Positions 16,106 to 27,327 of a stretch of DNA of 33,698 nt are shown here, piece by piece; positions within the stretch are counted from its first letter, which is position 1; each line of letters begins with the position of its first letter. Below the pieces are notes generated by a model that saw nothing but the letters and a program-made list of their open reading frames with translations, did not search any database and was not told the origin of the DNA. The position numbers and the translations under genes are program-made. Where the stretch lies: the NCBI RefSeq assembly GCF_003182195.1, contig NZ_QGTM01000030.1, positions 1 to 33,698 of the forward strand, read 5' to 3'. This DNA is from Halomonas sp. A11-A (lineage in GTDB: Bacteria; Pseudomonadota; Gammaproteobacteria; Pseudomonadales; Halomonadaceae).

Positions 16106-18226
16106 GTGGCTCGCAAGACTCCACTTAACCGCTACCGCAACTTGGGTATCGTCGCTCACGTCGATGCCGGCAAGACCACCACGACCGAGCGCGTGCTGTT
16201 CTACACCGGCGTCAACCACAAGCTGGGCGAGACTCACGAAGGCGCCTCTACCACCGACTGGATGGAGCAGGAGCAGGAGCGGGGCATCACCATCACCTCC
16301 GCTGCCGTGACCACCTTCTGGAAGGGCATGAACCACCAGTTCGATGAGCACCGCATCAACATCATCGACACCCCTGGGCACGTGGACTTCACCATCGAGG
16401 TGGAGCGTTCCCTGCGGGTACTCGACGGTGCCGTCGTGGTCCTGTGCGGCTCTTCCGGCGTTCAGCCGCAGACCGAGACCGTGTGGCGTCAGGCCAACAA
16501 GTACGAAGTGCCGCGCATAGTGTTCGTCAACAAGATGGACCGTACCGGTGCCGACTTCTTCATGGTGGTCGAGCAGCTCAAGGATCGCCTGGGCGCCAAC
16601 GCCGTGCCGATCCAGATCAACTGGGGCACCGAAGAGGACTTCAAGGGCGTCATCGACCTGATCGAGATGAAGGCCATCAAGTGGAACGAGGAAGACCTCG
16701 GTACCACCTATGAGCTCATCGACATCCCCGCCGAGCTTCAGGCCAAGGCCGAGGAGTATCGCGAGCAGATGGTCGAGGCCGCCGCCGAGGCGTCCGACGA
16801 ACTGATGGAGAAGTACCTGGAAGGCGGTGAGCTGACCAAGGAAGAGATCAAGGCCGGCCTGCGTCGTCGCACCCTGAACAACGAGATCGTGCTGGTCACC
16901 TGCGGCTCGGCGTTCAAGAACAAGGGCGTGCAGGCGGTGCTGGACGCGGTGGTCGAGTACCTGCCGTCTCCCACCGAGGTCAAGGCCATCGAGGGTGAGC
17001 TGGACGACAAGGGCGGCACCATCGCCACCCGCGAGGCGGACGACAACGCGCCCTTCGCGGCCCTGGCGTTCAAGATCGCGACCGACCCCTTCGTCGGTAC
17101 CCTGACCTTCATCCGGGTCTACTCCGGCGTGCTCAACTCCGGCGACAGCGTCTACAACTCCGTCAAGCAGAAGAAGGAGCGTGTGGGCCGTATCGTCCAG
17201 ATGCACGCCAACTCCCGCGAGGAGATCAAGGAAGTGCGTGCCGGCGACATCGCCGCTTGTATCGGCCTCAAGGACGTCACCACTGGTGACACCCTGTGCG
17301 ACCAGGAGCATAAGATTATCCTGGAGCGCATGGAGTTCCCGGATCCGGTGATCTCGGTCGCCGTGGAGCCGAAGTCCAAGGCCGACCAGGAGAAGATGGG
17401 CGTGGCGCTGGGCAAGCTGGCCCAGGAAGACCCCTCCTTCCGCGTCAAGACCGACGAAGAGACCGGTCAGACCATCATCTCCGGCATGGGTGAGTTGCAC
17501 CTCGATATCATCGTCGACCGCATGCGTCGCGAGTTCAAGGTCGAGGCCAACATCGGCAAGCCGCAGGTCGCCTACCGCGAGACCATTCGCGGCACGGTGG
17601 AGCAGGAAGGCAAGTTCGTGCGTCAGTCCGGCGGTCGCGGCCAGTACGGCCACGTCTGGCTGCGCATCGAGCCGCTCACCAAGGAAGACAAAGGCGAAGA
17701 TGAAGACCTGCACTTCAAATTCGCCTCCGAGATCGTCGGCGGCGTGGTTCCCAAGGAATACGTGCCGGCCGTCGAGAAAGGGGCCTACGAGCAGCTGCAG
17801 AACGGTGTCATCGCGGGCTATCCGATGATCGACGTCAAGGTTACGCTGTACGATGGTTCCTACCACGACGTGGACTCCAACGAGACCGCGTTCAAGGTCG
17901 CTTCGTCCATGGCCGTCAAGGAAGGCGCCAAGAAGGCCAAGCCCGTGCTGCTGGAGCCGGTGATGAAGGTCGAGGTCGTGACCCCTGAGGATTACATGGG
18001 TGACGTCATGGGCGATCTGAACCGCCGTCGCGGTCTGGTGCAGGGCATGGAGGACTCGCCCATGGGCAAGATTATCCGCGCTCGGGTTCCGTTGGCTGAG
18101 ATGTTCGGTTACGCGACCGATCTGCGTTCTCAGACCCAGGGCCGCGCAAGCTACGTTATGGAGTTTGCGGATTACGAAGAGGCGCCGTCCAGCGTCGTTG
18201 AAGCCGTCATCAACCAAAACGGGTAA
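16106..18226 (+). CDS. fusA: Translation elongation factor G
   Basis: The 706-residue GTPase drives translocation and, with ribosome recycling factor, splits post-termination ribosomes. Domain I carries the P-loop [13 protein letters not shown], the G3 motif DTPGHVDF and the G4 motif NKMD. Domain IV, which reaches into the A site, shows [11 protein letters not shown]; the C-terminal domain V includes [11 protein letters not shown]. The start is GTG with GGGGAG 7 nt upstream. E. coli EF-G has 704 residues. It is followed 29 nt later by tuf, the standard str order. Confidence 0.99.
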   Translation: MARKTPLNRYRNLGIVAHVDAGKTTTTERVLFYTGVNHKLGETHEGASTTDWMEQEQERGITITSAAVTTFWKGMNHQFDEHRINIIDTPGHVDFTIEVERSLRVLDGAVVVLCGSSGVQPQTETVWRQANKYEVPRIVFVNKMDRTGADFFMVVEQLKDRLGANAVPIQINWGTEEDFKGVIDLIEMKAIKWNEEDLGTTYELIDIPAELQAKAEEYREQMVEAAAEASDELMEKYLEGGELTKEEIKAGLRRRTLNNEIVLVTCGSAFKNKGVQAVLDAVVEYLPSPTEVKAIEGELDDKGGTIATREADDNAPFAALAFKIATDPFVGTLTFIRVYSGVLNSGDSVYNSVKQKKERVGRIVQMHANSREEIKEVRAGDIAACIGLKDVTTGDTLCDQEHKIILERMEFPDPVISVAVEPKSKADQEKMGVALGKLAQEDPSFRVKTDEETGQTIISGMGELHLDIIVDRMRREFKVEANIGKPQVAYRETIRGTVEQEGKFVRQSGGRGQYGHVWLRIEPLTKEDKGEDEDLHFKFASEIVGGVVPKEYVPAVEKGAYEQLQNGVIAGYPMIDVKVTLYDGSYHDVDSNETAFKVASSMAVKEGAKKAKPVLLEPVMKVEVVTPEDYMGDVMGDLNRRRGLVQGMEDSPMGKIIRARVPLAEMFGYATDLRSQTQGRASYVMEFADYEEAPSSVVEAVINQNG

Positions 18227-18255
18227 CCGTTAGCTAACGTAAAGAGGTTATAGCA

Positions 18256-19449
<1,194 letters not shown>

Positions 19450-19470
19450 GTCTCGGCTTCTCGATGATCG

Positions 19471-19499
19471 AAGGGGGCTCCTCGCGGGGCCCCCTTTCT
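19471..19499 (+). terminator. Rho-independent terminator of the str operon
   Basis: Stem 19471-19481 with 19486-19496 (11 bp, one G-U) with loop TCGC, followed by a short T-run (TTTCT). It separates tuf from the S10 promoter 18 nt further on. Confidence 0.85.
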
Positions 19500-19517
19500 G
19501 CGCACCGCGGAGAGTGT

Positions 19518-19546
19518 TTGACACTCATCCGCGGCGCACCTATAAT
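19518..19546 (+). promoter_or_regulatory. Perfect-consensus sigma70 promoter of the S10 operon
   Basis: TTGACA (19518-19523), exactly 17 bp, TATAAT (19541-19546), followed by a GCGC discriminator. Both hexamers and the spacer are the sigma70 optimum. Expected start near 19553, about 58 nt before rpsJ. Confidence 0.92.
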
Positions 19547-19610
19547 GCGCATCCTTTGAATGCGTGGGTAGACGGCTCGCGCCGTCGAGATCCATTGGAG
19601 TTAAGGGCTA

Positions 19611-19922
19611 ATGCAGAACCAGAAGATTCGCATTCGGTTGAAGGCCTTCGACCATCGCCTGATCGACCAGTCCGCCGCGGAGATCGTTGAGACCGCCAAG
19701 CGTACCGGCGCCCAGGTTCGTGGTCCGATTCCCCTGCCGACCAACCGCGAGCGGTACACCGTGCTGATCTCGCCGCACGTCAACAAGGACGCGCGCGATC
19801 AGTACGAGATTCGTACTCACAAGCGTGTACTCGACATCGTCGAGCCCACGGAAAAGACCGTTGATGCCCTGATGAAGCTCGACCTCGCCGCCGGCGTGGA
19901 TGTGCAGATCAAGCTCGACTAA
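19611..19922 (+). CDS. rpsJ: 30S ribosomal protein S10 / transcription antitermination factor NusE
   Basis: The 103-residue protein is part of the 30S head. As NusE it also joins NusB in antitermination complexes and binds NusG (encoded at 3244), coupling ribosome to polymerase. The sequence [18 protein letters not shown], the GPIPLPT loop and the C-terminal [10 protein letters not shown] are typical. The length equals E. coli S10. First gene of the S10 operon; possible Shine-Dalgarno sequences are TTGGAG (10 nt upstream) and AAGGG (closer). The leader is much shorter than the E. coli S10 leader. Confidence 0.98.
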   Translation: MQNQKIRIRLKAFDHRLIDQSAAEIVETAKRTGAQVRGPIPLPTNRERYTVLISPHVNKDARDQYEIRTHKRVLDIVEPTEKTVDALMKLDLAAGVDVQIKLD

Positions 19923-19949
19923 TTCCACACTAGACACTCGCGGCCCAGC

Positions 19950-19982
19950 GCTCATCGCCTCTGCACAAAGGCGGGTATGAGC
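19950..19982 (+). promoter_or_regulatory. Hairpin in the unusually long rpsJ-rplC spacer
   Basis: GCTCAT (19950-19955) pairs with ATGAGC (19977-19982), continued by CGCCT (19956-19960) with AGGCG (19969-19973) after a 3-nt bulge; the loop is CTGCACAA. There is no T-tract. It lies in a 162-nt spacer, where E. coli has about 30 nt. It could be a ribosomal-protein binding site or processing signal; unproven. Confidence 0.55.
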
Positions 19983-20084
19983 AGCAGCCGCCGCGCCGTG
20001 AGGCGCCATACAACGTGCTAGTGGAATGCTCTGGAAAGGGCAGCCATAGCGGGTGATAGCCCCGTACACTAAAGGAGACTGAGT

Positions 20085-20723
20085 ATGACTATCGGTTTAG
20101 TCGGTAAGAAGGCCGGGATGACCCGCGTCTTTACCGAGGATGGCGCTTCTGTGCCCGTAACCGTGATCGAGGTTGCACCCAACCGCATCACTCGCGTCAA
20201 GACCGTCGAGTCCGACGGCTACGCAGCGATTCAGGTGACAGCCGGTTCTCGCAAGGCCAAGCACCTTACCAAAGCCCAGGCGGGTCAGTACGCCAAGGCG
20301 GGTGTGGAGGCCGGTCGTTCGCTGATGGAGTTCCGCCTGGCTACAGGCGAAGAAGCTCCGGAAGTGGGCGGCGAACTCACCGTATCCCTCTTCGAAGCTG
20401 GTCAGAAGATCGACGTGACCGGCACCTCCAAGGGCAAGGGCTTCCAGGGCGCTATCAAGCGCTGGAACTTCCGCACCCAGGACAACAGCCACGGCAACTC
20501 CCTGTCCCACCGCGCACCGGGCTCCATCGGCATGTGTCAGACGCCGGGCCGCGTGTTCAAAGGCAAGAAGATGGCCGGCCAGATGGGCAACGTCCGTTGC
20601 ACCGTCCAGAGCCTCGAAGTCGTGCGTGTCGATGCCGAACGTAATCTGCTGCTGGTCAAGGGCGCCGTGCCCGGTGCCACCGGTAGTGACGTCATCGTGC
20701 GCAGCGCCGTGAAAGCTGGCTGA
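20085..20723 (+). CDS. rplC: 50S ribosomal protein L3
   Basis: The 212-residue protein is one of the two initiators of 50S assembly; its long loop reaches the peptidyl-transferase centre. It starts [15 protein letters not shown] and contains the loop segment [21 protein letters not shown]. coli reads GQNQTPG where this protein has GMCQTPG; the glutamine just before TPG is kept. AAGGAG lies 7 nt before the ATG. E. coli L3 has 209 residues. Confidence 0.98.
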   Translation: MTIGLVGKKAGMTRVFTEDGASVPVTVIEVAPNRITRVKTVESDGYAAIQVTAGSRKAKHLTKAQAGQYAKAGVEAGRSLMEFRLATGEEAPEVGGELTVSLFEAGQKIDVTGTSKGKGFQGAIKRWNFRTQDNSHGNSLSHRAPGSIGMCQTPGRVFKGKKMAGQMGNVRCTVQSLEVVRVDAERNLLLVKGAVPGATGSDVIVRSAVKAG

Positions 20724-20737
20724 AGGGGAAATCACCG

Positions 20738-21343
20738 ATGAATCTGAATCTTGCTGCCGGCGCCGGCACCGTCGAAGTGTCCGACACCACCTTTGGCAAA
20801 GAATTCAATGAAGCGCTCGTACACCAGGTCGTCACTGCCTATCTGGCCGGTGGTCGTCAGGGCACTCGCGCTCAGAAGAACCGTTCCGACGTGCGTGGTG
20901 GCGGCAAGAAGCCGTGGCGTCAGAAGGGCACCGGTCGCGCTCGCGCCGGCACCATCCGCTCTCCGCTGTGGCGCAGCGGCGGCGTGACCTTCGCGGCTCG
21001 TCCTCAGGACCACAGCCAGAAGGTCAACCGCAAGATGTACCGCGCGGCGATGCGTTCCATTCTCTCCGAGCTGGTTCGCCAGGAGCGTCTGGTGGCCGTG
21101 GAGGAGATCTCCGTCGAAGCGCCCAAGACCAAGCAGCTGGTCGCCAAGCTCCAGGAGCTGGGTCTCGAGAAGGTGCTGATCGTCACCGAGGAAGTCGACG
21201 AGAAGCTCTACCTGGCTGCCCGCAACATTCCCAACGTGGATGTGGTGGACGTGGCTGCCGCCGACCCGGTGAGCCTGGTCGCCTTCGACAAGGTGCTGGT
21301 CACCGTCTCCGCCCTGCGCAAATTCGAGGAGAAGCTGGCATGA
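20738..21343 (+). CDS. rplD: 50S ribosomal protein L4
   Basis: The 201-residue protein has a globular domain on the 50S surface and an extended loop (about residues 45-100, [21 protein letters not shown] and following) lining the exit tunnel, where macrolide-resistance changes occur. The [14 protein letters not shown] motif is intact. In E. coli L4 represses the S10 operon through its leader; the short leader here makes that exact mechanism doubtful. It overlaps rplW by 4 nt. Confidence 0.98.
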   Translation: MNLNLAAGAGTVEVSDTTFGKEFNEALVHQVVTAYLAGGRQGTRAQKNRSDVRGGGKKPWRQKGTGRARAGTIRSPLWRSGGVTFAARPQDHSQKVNRKMYRAAMRSILSELVRQERLVAVEEISVEAPKTKQLVAKLQELGLEKVLIVTEEVDEKLYLAARNIPNVDVVDVAAADPVSLVAFDKVLVTVSALRKFEEKLA

Positions 21344-21636
21344 ACCAGGAGCGTGTATTCAAGGTCCTGCTGGGTCCGCACGTGACCGAGAAGGCCGCTA
21401 TGGCTGCCGAACGCAACCAGTACGTGTTCAAGGTGGCCAGCGACGCGACCAAGCCCGAGATCAAGAAGGCCGTCGAGGCTCTGTTCGGCAAGAAGGTCGA
21501 CCGCGTTCAGACGCTGAACGTCAAGGGCAAGACCAAGCGCACCGCGCACGGTCTGGGTCACCGCAAGGGGTATCGCAAGGCCTACGTTACGCTGGCCGCC
21601 GGCGAGACCCTTGAAGACTTCTCTGGCGCCGAATAA
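21340..21636 (+). CDS. rplW: 50S ribosomal protein L23
   Basis: The 98-residue protein sits at the tunnel exit and is the docking site for trigger factor and SRP. It begins [19 protein letters not shown] and shows the extended tunnel hairpin [25 protein letters not shown] 21340 overlaps the rplD stop (ATGA) and has AGGA immediately downstream of the start rather than a clear upstream site, so coupling to rplD is likely. The length is close to E. coli (100). Confidence 0.97.
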   Translation: MNQERVFKVLLGPHVTEKAAMAAERNQYVFKVASDATKPEIKKAVEALFGKKVDRVQTLNVKGKTKRTAHGLGHRKGYRKAYVTLAAGETLEDFSGAE

Positions 21637-21653
21637 GGGCAGGAGTACGGATA

Positions 21654-22481
21654 ATGGCAATCGTCAAGACCAAACCCACATCCGCCGGCCGTCGCCACGT
21701 CGTCAAGATTGTTGGTGAAGACCTGCACAAGGGCAAGCCCTACGCGCCCCTGCTCGAGAAGCAGTCGCGCAGCGGCGGTCGCAACAACAACGGTCGCATC
21801 ACCACCCGTCACGTGGGCGGTGGGCACCGTCAGCACTACCGGATCATCGACTTCAAGCGCACCAAGGATGGCGTTCCGGCCATCGTCGAGCGCCTTGAGT
21901 ACGATCCGAACCGTAGCGCCCACATCGCGCTGCTGAAGTACCTGGACGGCGAGCGTCGCTACATCATCGCGCCCAAGGGCGTGAAGGCGGGTGACCGTCT
22001 CGAGTCCGGCGTGAACGCGGCCATCAAGCAGGGCAATGCTCTGCCGCTGCGTAACGTCCCGCTGGGTTCCACCGTGCATTGCGTCGAACTGAAGCCTGGC
22101 AAGGGCGCTCAGATCGCTCGCAGCGCCGGCACCAGCGCCCAGCTGGTCGCCCGTGACGGCAACTACGCCACCCTGCGTCTGCGCTCCGGCGAGATGCGCA
22201 AGGTGCTGAGCGAGTGCCGCGCGACCCTGGGCGAAGTGAGCAACTCCGAGCACAGCCTGCGTCAGCTTGGCAAGGCCGGTGCGAAGCGCTGGAGAGGTGT
22301 GCGTCCGACCGTTCGCGGCGTGGCCATGAACCCGGTGGATCACCCGCACGGCGGCGGTGAAGGCCGCACCAGCGGTGGTCGTCACCCGGTGACTCCGTGG
22401 GGTGTGCCCACCAAGGGCCACAAGACCCGTAAGAACAAGCGCACCGACAAGCTGATCGTTCGTCGCCGCAAGGCCAAGTAA
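21654..22481 (+). CDS. rplB: 50S ribosomal protein L2
   Basis: The 275-residue protein is required for subunit joining and for assembly of the peptidyl-transferase centre. The C-terminal region has the nearly invariant [15 protein letters not shown], containing the histidine long tied to peptidyl-transferase activity, then [10 protein letters not shown] and a Lys/Arg-rich tail. AGGAG lies 8 nt before the ATG. E. coli L2 has 273 residues. Confidence 0.98.
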   Translation: MAIVKTKPTSAGRRHVVKIVGEDLHKGKPYAPLLEKQSRSGGRNNNGRITTRHVGGGHRQHYRIIDFKRTKDGVPAIVERLEYDPNRSAHIALLKYLDGERRYIIAPKGVKAGDRLESGVNAAIKQGNALPLRNVPLGSTVHCVELKPGKGAQIARSAGTSAQLVARDGNYATLRLRSGEMRKVLSECRATLGEVSNSEHSLRQLGKAGAKRWRGVRPTVRGVAMNPVDHPHGGGEGRTSGGRHPVTPWGVPTKGHKTRKNKRTDKLIVRRRKAK

Positions 22482-22503
22482 CACACTTTAAGAGGTAACG
22501 GCT

Positions 22504-22779
22504 GTGCCACGTTCACTGAAGAAAGGTCCCTTTATTGACCTTCATCTGCTGAAGAAGGTTGAGGCTGCAGTGGAGAAGAGCGACCGCAAACCGATCAAGA
22601 CCTGGTCGCGTCGTTCCATGATCCTGCCCAACATGGTCGGGCTCACCATTGCAGTCCATAACGGTCGCCAGCACGTCCCGGTGCATGTCTCCGAGGAAAT
22701 GGTTGGCCACAAGCTGGGCGAATTCGCTGCTACCCGCACCTATCGCGGTCATGCGGCGGACAAAAAAGCCAAACGGTAA
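22504..22779 (+). CDS. rpsS: 30S ribosomal protein S19
   Basis: The 91-residue protein of the 30S head contacts A-site tRNA and bridges to the 50S. It starts [19 protein letters not shown] and has [20 protein letters not shown] and [20 protein letters not shown]. The start codon is GTG with AGAGGT 7 nt upstream. Length is one less than in E. coli (92). Confidence 0.98.
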   Translation: MPRSLKKGPFIDLHLLKKVEAAVEKSDRKPIKTWSRRSMILPNMVGLTIAVHNGRQHVPVHVSEEMVGHKLGEFAATRTYRGHAADKKAKR

Positions 22780-22797
22780 GCCAGAGAGGATTGAGAG

Positions 22798-23130
22798 ATG
22801 GAAGTCACAGCTAAGCTGCGTGGCGCTCGTTTATCCGCCCAGAAGGCCCGTTTGGTGGCTGACCAGGTGCGCGGTAAGCCGGTCGCCGAGGCGCTCGACC
22901 TGCTGACCTTCTCACCGAAGAAGGCTGCCAAGCTGGTCAAGAAGGTGCTGCAGTCCGCCATCGCGAATGCGGAAGAAAACAACGGCATGGATATCGACGA
23001 GCTGCGTGTCTCGACCATCTGCGTCGATGAGGGCATGACGCTCAAGCGTATCAAGCCGCGTGCCAAGGGCCGCGCGGATCGTATCTTGAAGCGCACCTGC
23101 CACATCACCGTCAAGGTAGCCGAGAAGTAG
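22798..23130 (+). CDS. rplV: 50S ribosomal protein L22
   Basis: The 110-residue protein has a beta-hairpin (about residues 80-100, [19 protein letters not shown]) that lines the exit tunnel next to L4. It is the second protein site of macrolide resistance; no deletion is seen. The body has [20 protein letters not shown]. The length equals E. coli L22. The spacer to rpsS holds a GAGAGGA ribosome binding site. Confidence 0.98.
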   Translation: MEVTAKLRGARLSAQKARLVADQVRGKPVAEALDLLTFSPKKAAKLVKKVLQSAIANAEENNGMDIDELRVSTICVDEGMTLKRIKPRAKGRADRILKRTCHITVKVAEK

Positions 23131-23141
23131 GAGTCGACCAG

Positions 23142-23840
23142 ATGGGTCAGAAAGTCAATCCGACGGGCATTCGCCTGGGCATCGTCAAGGACCATACCTC
23201 GGTCTGGTATGCCGAGCGCGGCGCCTATGCCGACAAGCTGAACAACGACCTCGAAGTGCGCCGCTTCCTGGAAGAGCGTCTGAAGAACGCCTCCGTGAGC
23301 CGCATCACCATCGAGCGTCCGGCCAACAACGCACGCATCACCATTCACACCGCCCGCCCGGGCATCGTGATTGGCAAGAAGGGCGAGGATGTCGATCGCC
23401 TGCGTCGTGAGGTTACCCAGATGATGGGCGTGCCTGTTCACGTCAACATCGAAGAAGTTCGTAAGCCCGAGCTGGACGCCATGCTCGTGGCCCAGAACAT
23501 CGCTGGCCAGCTCGAGCGTCGCGTCATGTTCCGTCGCGCCATGAAGCGCGCGGTACAGAACGCCATGCGCCTGGGCGCTGGCGGCATCAAGGTGCAGCTC
23601 TCCGGTCGCCTGGGTGGCGCCGAGATCGCGCGCACCGAGTGGTACCGGGAAGGTCGTGTTCCGCTGCATACCCTGCGTGCGGACATCGACTACGCCACCT
23701 TCGAGGCCAAGACCACCTACGGCATCATCGGTGTCAAGGTGTGGGTCTTCAAGGGTGAGATCCTCGGGGGCATCGAAGAGGTACGCGCCAAGGCGAAGCA
23801 GCCTCAGGCCGCGCCCTCCAAGAAGAAAGGTTCCAGGTAA
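23142..23840 (+). CDS. rpsC: 30S ribosomal protein S3
   Basis: The 232-residue protein lies at the mRNA entry channel and contributes to mRNA helicase activity. It has an N-terminal segment starting [17 protein letters not shown], a KH-type RNA-binding domain with the motif IVIGKKGED, and the C-terminal domain with [29 protein letters not shown]. The tail is Lys-rich (PSKKKGSR), as in relatives. The length is one less than in E. coli (233). Confidence 0.98.
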   Translation: MGQKVNPTGIRLGIVKDHTSVWYAERGAYADKLNNDLEVRRFLEERLKNASVSRITIERPANNARITIHTARPGIVIGKKGEDVDRLRREVTQMMGVPVHVNIEEVRKPELDAMLVAQNIAGQLERRVMFRRAMKRAVQNAMRLGAGGIKVQLSGRLGGAEIARTEWYREGRVPLHTLRADIDYATFEAKTTYGIIGVKVWVFKGEILGGIEEVRAKAKQPQAAPSKKKGSR

Positions 23841-23855
23841 GGGGAGAGCGAGTCG

Positions 23856-24269
23856 ATGTTACAACCCAAGCGTATGAAATTCCGCAAGATGCAGAAAGGC
23901 CGTAACCGTGGCCTGGCGCATCGCGGAAGCAAGATCAGCTTCGGGGAATACGGCCTGAAGGCTACCGGTCGTGGCCGCATTACTGCGCGCCAGATCGAAG
24001 CCGGCCGTCGCGCGATTACCCGTCACGTCAAGCGTGGCGGCAAGATCTGGATCCGCGTGTTCCCGGACAAGCCGATTTCCAAGAAGCCACTCGAAGTCCG
24101 TATGGGTAAGGGTAAGGGTTCCGTCGAGTATTGGGTCGCGCAGATCCAGCCGGGCCGGGTCCTGTATGAAATCGAAGGCGTGTCCGAAGAGCTGGCCCGC
24201 GAGGCCTTCACTCTCGCCGCGCAAAAGATGCCCGTATCCACCACCTTTGTGAAACGGACGGTGATGTGA
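23856..24269 (+). CDS. rplP: 50S ribosomal protein L16
   Basis: The 137-residue late-assembly protein contacts the elbow of A- and P-site tRNA and L11. It begins [18 protein letters not shown] and contains [19 protein letters not shown]; the arginine of VRMGKG is the residue hydroxylated by RoxA in E. coli. GGGGAGAG lies upstream of ATG 23856. The stop overlaps the rpmC start by one base (TGATG). E. coli L16 has 136 residues. Confidence 0.98.
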   Translation: MLQPKRMKFRKMQKGRNRGLAHRGSKISFGEYGLKATGRGRITARQIEAGRRAITRHVKRGGKIWIRVFPDKPISKKPLEVRMGKGKGSVEYWVAQIQPGRVLYEIEGVSEELAREAFTLAAQKMPVSTTFVKRTVM

Positions 24270-24460
24270 TGAAAGCCCAGGAAATCCGTGAAAAGTCAGT
24301 CGACGAGCTGAAAGGTCAGCTCCTCGAACTCCTCCGCGAGCAGTTCAACCTGCGCATGCAGAAGGCCACCGGTCAGCTCAGCCAGACTCATCTGCTCAAG
24401 CAGGTTCGTCGGGACATCGCCCGGGTGAAGACTGTGCTCAACGAGAAGGCAGGTGACTGA
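24269..24460 (+). CDS. rpmC: 50S ribosomal protein L29
   Basis: The 63-residue, all-helical protein near the tunnel exit helps form the docking platform with L23. The sequence ([18 protein letters not shown], then [15 protein letters not shown] and [18 protein letters not shown]) matches E. coli L29 in length and pattern. I chose ATG 24269, overlapping the rplP stop; an in-frame GTG 3 nt upstream would add one residue. Confidence 0.97.
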   Translation: MKAQEIREKSVDELKGQLLELLREQFNLRMQKATGQLSQTHLLKQVRRDIARVKTVLNEKAGD

Positions 24461-24461
24461 G

Positions 24462-24722
24462 ATGGCCGAAGAGAAGAAAGCTCGTACGCTCACCGGCAAG
24501 GTGGTGAGCGACAAGATGGACAAGTCCATCGTCGTGATGATCGAGCGCCGCGTGCGTCACCCGATCTACGGCAAGTACGTCAAGCGCTCCACCAAGCTGC
24601 ACGCCCATGACGAGGCGAACCAGGCGAAGGCAGGCGACACGGTCTCCATCCAGGAGTGCCGTCCGCTGTCCAAGACCAAGTCCTGGAAGCTGGTCGAGGT
24701 GGTCGAGCAGGCCAAGGGCTGA
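24462..24722 (+). CDS. rpsQ: 30S ribosomal protein S17
   Basis: The 86-residue OB-fold protein binds 16S rRNA early in 30S body assembly. Typical segments are [38 protein letters not shown] and [14 protein letters not shown] 24462 lies one base after the rpmC stop, with AGGTGA 5 nt upstream; an upstream in-frame GTG at 24453 is less likely. Last gene of the classical S10 operon, 52 nt before rplN. Confidence 0.97.
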   Translation: MAEEKKARTLTGKVVSDKMDKSIVVMIERRVRHPIYGKYVKRSTKLHAHDEANQAKAGDTVSIQECRPLSKTKSWKLVEVVEQAKG

Positions 24723-24774
24723 TCGGCTCACGCCTGTCAAACCAGTGCAGTCAGATTAGGTTTGGAGAAAACCG

Positions 24775-25146
24775 ATGATTCAGACTCAGACAATGCTGGA
24801 TGTCGCCGACAACAGCGGGGCGCGCCGGGTGCAGTGCATCAAGGTGCTGGGCGGTTCACACCGTCGCTACGCCCACGTTGGCGATATCATCAAGGTCACG
24901 GTGAAGGAAGCCATTCCGCGTGGCAAGGTCAAGAAAGGCCAGGTCCTCAAGGCGGTGGTGGTTCGCACCCGTAGCGGCGTCCGTCGTCCCGACGGTTCGC
25001 TGATCCGCTTCGACGGAAATGCGGCAGTTCTGTTGAACAACACCAACGAACAGCCGATCGGTACCCGTATCTTCGGGCCGGTGACCCGTGAACTTCGTAC
25101 TGAGAAGTTCATGAAGATCATTTCCTTGGCGCCTGAAGTGCTGTAA
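24775..25146 (+). CDS. rplN: 50S ribosomal protein L14
   Basis: The 123-residue protein forms intersubunit bridges and binds the silencing factor RsfS. It begins [21 protein letters not shown], the family signature, and has [26 protein letters not shown] lies 7 nt before the ATG and the length equals E. coli L14. First gene of the spc group. In E. coli a promoter lies in the spacer; here the 52-nt spacer shows none that is convincing, so S10 and spc genes may form one transcript. Confidence 0.98.
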   Translation: MIQTQTMLDVADNSGARRVQCIKVLGGSHRRYAHVGDIIKVTVKEAIPRGKVKKGQVLKAVVVRTRSGVRRPDGSLIRFDGNAAVLLNNTNEQPIGTRIFGPVTRELRTEKFMKIISLAPEVL

Positions 25147-25160
25147 GGAGCGAGGCGGAT

Positions 25161-25478
25161 ATGCAAAAAATCAAACGTGACGATGAAGTGATCGTCATCG
25201 CCGGCAAGGACAAGGGCAAGCGTGGCACCGTCAAACGCGTCCTCAAGGACGACCGCTTTGTCGTGTCCGGTGTGAACATGATCAAGCGTCACACCAAGCC
25301 CAACCCCATGGCGGGCAATCAGGGCGGTATCGTCGAGCGCGAGGCTCCGATTCACGCGTCCAACGTAGCCATCTTCAACCAGGAGACCGGTAAGGCGGAT
25401 CGCGTCGGCTTCCAGGTTCAGGAAGACGGTACCAAGGTACGTATCTACAAGTCGACGCAGACGCAGATCGACGCCTAA
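25161..25478 (+). CDS. rplX: 50S ribosomal protein L24
   Basis: The 105-residue assembly initiator of the 50S carries a KOW motif at the start (about residues 8-35, [20 protein letters not shown]). It later shows [19 protein letters not shown], which is typical of the family. AAGGAG lies 12 nt before the ATG. E. coli L24 has 104 residues. Confidence 0.98.
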   Translation: MQKIKRDDEVIVIAGKDKGKRGTVKRVLKDDRFVVSGVNMIKRHTKPNPMAGNQGGIVEREAPIHASNVAIFNQETGKADRVGFQVQEDGTKVRIYKSTQTQIDA

Positions 25479-25496
25479 CGCGAGTCGGGTAGCAAA

Positions 25497-26036
25497 ATGG
25501 CGAACTTGAAAGAACGTTATCAGAACGAGGTGGTGGCTCAACTCAAAGAGCAGTTCAGCTACGCCAACGTGATGCAGGTGCCACGGATCACCAAGGTGAC
25601 TCTGAACATGGGCATCGGCGAAGCGACCAGCGACAAGAAGCTGATCGAGAATGCCATCGGTGACCTGGAGAAGCTCTCCGGTCAGAAGCCGATGGTGACC
25701 AAGGCGCGCAAGTCCATCGCGGGCTTCAAGGTGCGTGAAGGCTGGCCGATCGGGATCAAGGTAACCCTGCGCTCCGAGCGCATGTGGGACTTCCTCGATC
25801 GCCTGGTGAATATCGCGATCCCCCGCGTTCGTGACTTCCGTGGTCTCAACCCGAAGTCCTTCGACGGTCGTGGCAACTACTCCATGGGGGTGCGTGAGCA
25901 GATCATCTTCCCGGAGATCGAGTATGATAAGATCGATCGGATCCGTGGTCTGGATGTCACCATCACCACCACCGCCAACACCGATGAAGAAGGTCGTGCG
26001 CTGCTGAGCGCGCTGAACTTCCCGTTCAAGAAATAA
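25497..26036 (+). CDS. rplE: 50S ribosomal protein L5
   Basis: The 179-residue protein of the central protuberance binds 5S rRNA. Conserved stretches are [59 protein letters not shown] and [19 protein letters not shown]. The length equals E. coli L5. The upstream Shine-Dalgarno is weak (CGGGTAG). In E. coli S8 represses spc mRNA near the start of this gene; I could not identify an S8 site by eye. Confidence 0.98.
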   Translation: MANLKERYQNEVVAQLKEQFSYANVMQVPRITKVTLNMGIGEATSDKKLIENAIGDLEKLSGQKPMVTKARKSIAGFKVREGWPIGIKVTLRSERMWDFLDRLVNIAIPRVRDFRGLNPKSFDGRGNYSMGVREQIIFPEIEYDKIDRIRGLDVTITTTANTDEEGRALLSALNFPFKK

Positions 26037-26047
26037 GGGGTGGGACC

Positions 26048-26353
26048 ATGGCAAAGAAGAGCATGATTGAGCGTGAGCTCAAGCGCACCCAGCTGGTGGC
26101 GAAATTCGCCGCCAAGCGCGCCGCGCTGAAGGCGATCATCCAGGATGTCAACGCTTCCGATGAAGAGCGCTTCGAGGCAACGCTGAAGCTGCAGCAGCTG
26201 CCGCGTGACTCCAGCCCGGTGCGTCAGCGCAACCGCTGCCGCATCACTGGCCGTCCGCACGGCTACTACAACAAGTTCGGCCTCGGCCGCAACAAGCTGC
26301 GTGAAGCCGCCATGCGTGGCGACGTACCCGGACTGAAGAAGTCCAGCTGGTAA
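26048..26353 (+). CDS. rpsN: 30S ribosomal protein S14 (zinc-independent form)
   Basis: The 101-residue S14 of the 30S head has [20 protein letters not shown] and [18 protein letters not shown]. It is the long C-minus form, lacking the CxxC pairs of the short zinc-binding type, and thus does not depend on zinc. The length equals E. coli S14. It begins 11 nt after rplE with GGGG upstream. Confidence 0.98.
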   Translation: MAKKSMIERELKRTQLVAKFAAKRAALKAIIQDVNASDEERFEATLKLQQLPRDSSPVRQRNRCRITGRPHGYYNKFGLGRNKLREAAMRGDVPGLKKSSW

Positions 26354-26385
26354 CGCCACGTAGAGATATCAGGAGCGCAATGTAA

Positions 26386-26778
26386 ATGAGCATGCAAGAC
26401 ACTCTGGCGGATATGTTTACCCGTATCCGCAATGCGCAGATGGCCACCAAGGAGACGGTCACCATGCCGTCCTCCAAGCTGAAGATCGAGGTGGCCCGCG
26501 TGCTGAAGGACGAGGGTTACATCACCGACTTCGCGGTGACCGAGAGCGCCAAGCCCGAACTGACCGTTACCCTCAAGTACTTCGAGGGCAAGCCGGTCAT
26601 CGAGCATCTGCAGCGCGTGTCCAAGCCGTCCCTGCGTCAGTACAAGGGCAAGGGCGAGCTGCCGAAGGTCGCCGATGGCCTGGGAATCGCGATTGTCACT
26701 ACCTCTCAGGGTGTGATGACCGATCGCGCGGCTCGCAAGGCCGGTGTCGGTGGCGAAGTCATCTGCACCGTATTCTAG
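26386..26778 (+). CDS. rpsH: 30S ribosomal protein S8
   Basis: The 130-residue protein binds helix 21 of 16S rRNA and in E. coli is the translational repressor of the spc operon. It begins [18 protein letters not shown] and ends with [30 protein letters not shown] lies 10 nt before ATG 26386; a second in-frame ATG two codons later is less likely because the MSMQD start matches E. coli. The length equals E. coli S8. Confidence 0.98.
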   Translation: MSMQDTLADMFTRIRNAQMATKETVTMPSSKLKIEVARVLKDEGYITDFAVTESAKPELTVTLKYFEGKPVIEHLQRVSKPSLRQYKGKGELPKVADGLGIAIVTTSQGVMTDRAARKAGVGGEVICTVF

Positions 26779-26787
26779 GAGTTTGGA

Positions 26788-27318
26788 ATGTCCCGCGTAG
26801 CCAAATATCCGGTAAAAGTGCCCGCTGGCGTCGAGATCAAGCTCGACGGTAACCAGCTGACCGCCAAGGGCGGCCAGGGCACACTGTCACTGACCATTCA
26901 TCCCGATGTGGTGATCGGTCAGGAAGAGGGTCAGCTGACCTTCACGCCGAGCGAGTCCGCCAAGAGCTGGGCCATGGCCGGCACCACCCGTGCCCTGGTT
27001 CAGAACCTGGTCACCGGCGTGAGCGAAGGCTTCACCAAGACCCTCGAAATCATCGGCGTCGGTTATCGTGCCCAGGCCAAGGGCCAGACGCTCAATCTGT
27101 CACTGGGCTTCTCGCACCCGGTCGATTACACGCTGCCTGAGGGTGTCACGGCGGAAACGCCCAAGAACACCCAGATCGTGCTGAAGAGCGCGGACAAGCA
27201 GAAGCTCGGCCACGCTGCAGCGGAAATCCGCGCCTTCCGTCCGCCTGAGCCCTACAAGGGCAAGGGTGTCCGGTACGCCGACGAGCAGGTGCGTCGCAAA
27301 GAAGCCAAGAAGAAGTAA
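26788..27318 (+). CDS. rplF: 50S ribosomal protein L6
   Basis: The 176-residue protein near the sarcin-ricin loop and L12 stalk base is built from two repeated alpha/beta domains (about 1-80 and 85-176). Signature segments are [32 protein letters not shown] and [17 protein letters not shown] ribosome binding site overlaps the rpsH stop (TAGGAG). E. coli L6 has 177 residues. Confidence 0.98.
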   Translation: MSRVAKYPVKVPAGVEIKLDGNQLTAKGGQGTLSLTIHPDVVIGQEEGQLTFTPSESAKSWAMAGTTRALVQNLVTGVSEGFTKTLEIIGVGYRAQAKGQTLNLSLGFSHPVDYTLPEGVTAETPKNTQIVLKSADKQKLGHAAAEIRAFRPPEPYKGKGVRYADEQVRRKEAKKK

Positions 27319-27327
27319 GGCAGGGTT

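Noticed and set aside
24734..24762. CTGTCA/TAGGTT as spc promoter
   Set aside because: Both hexamers are poor; the matches are no better than chance.
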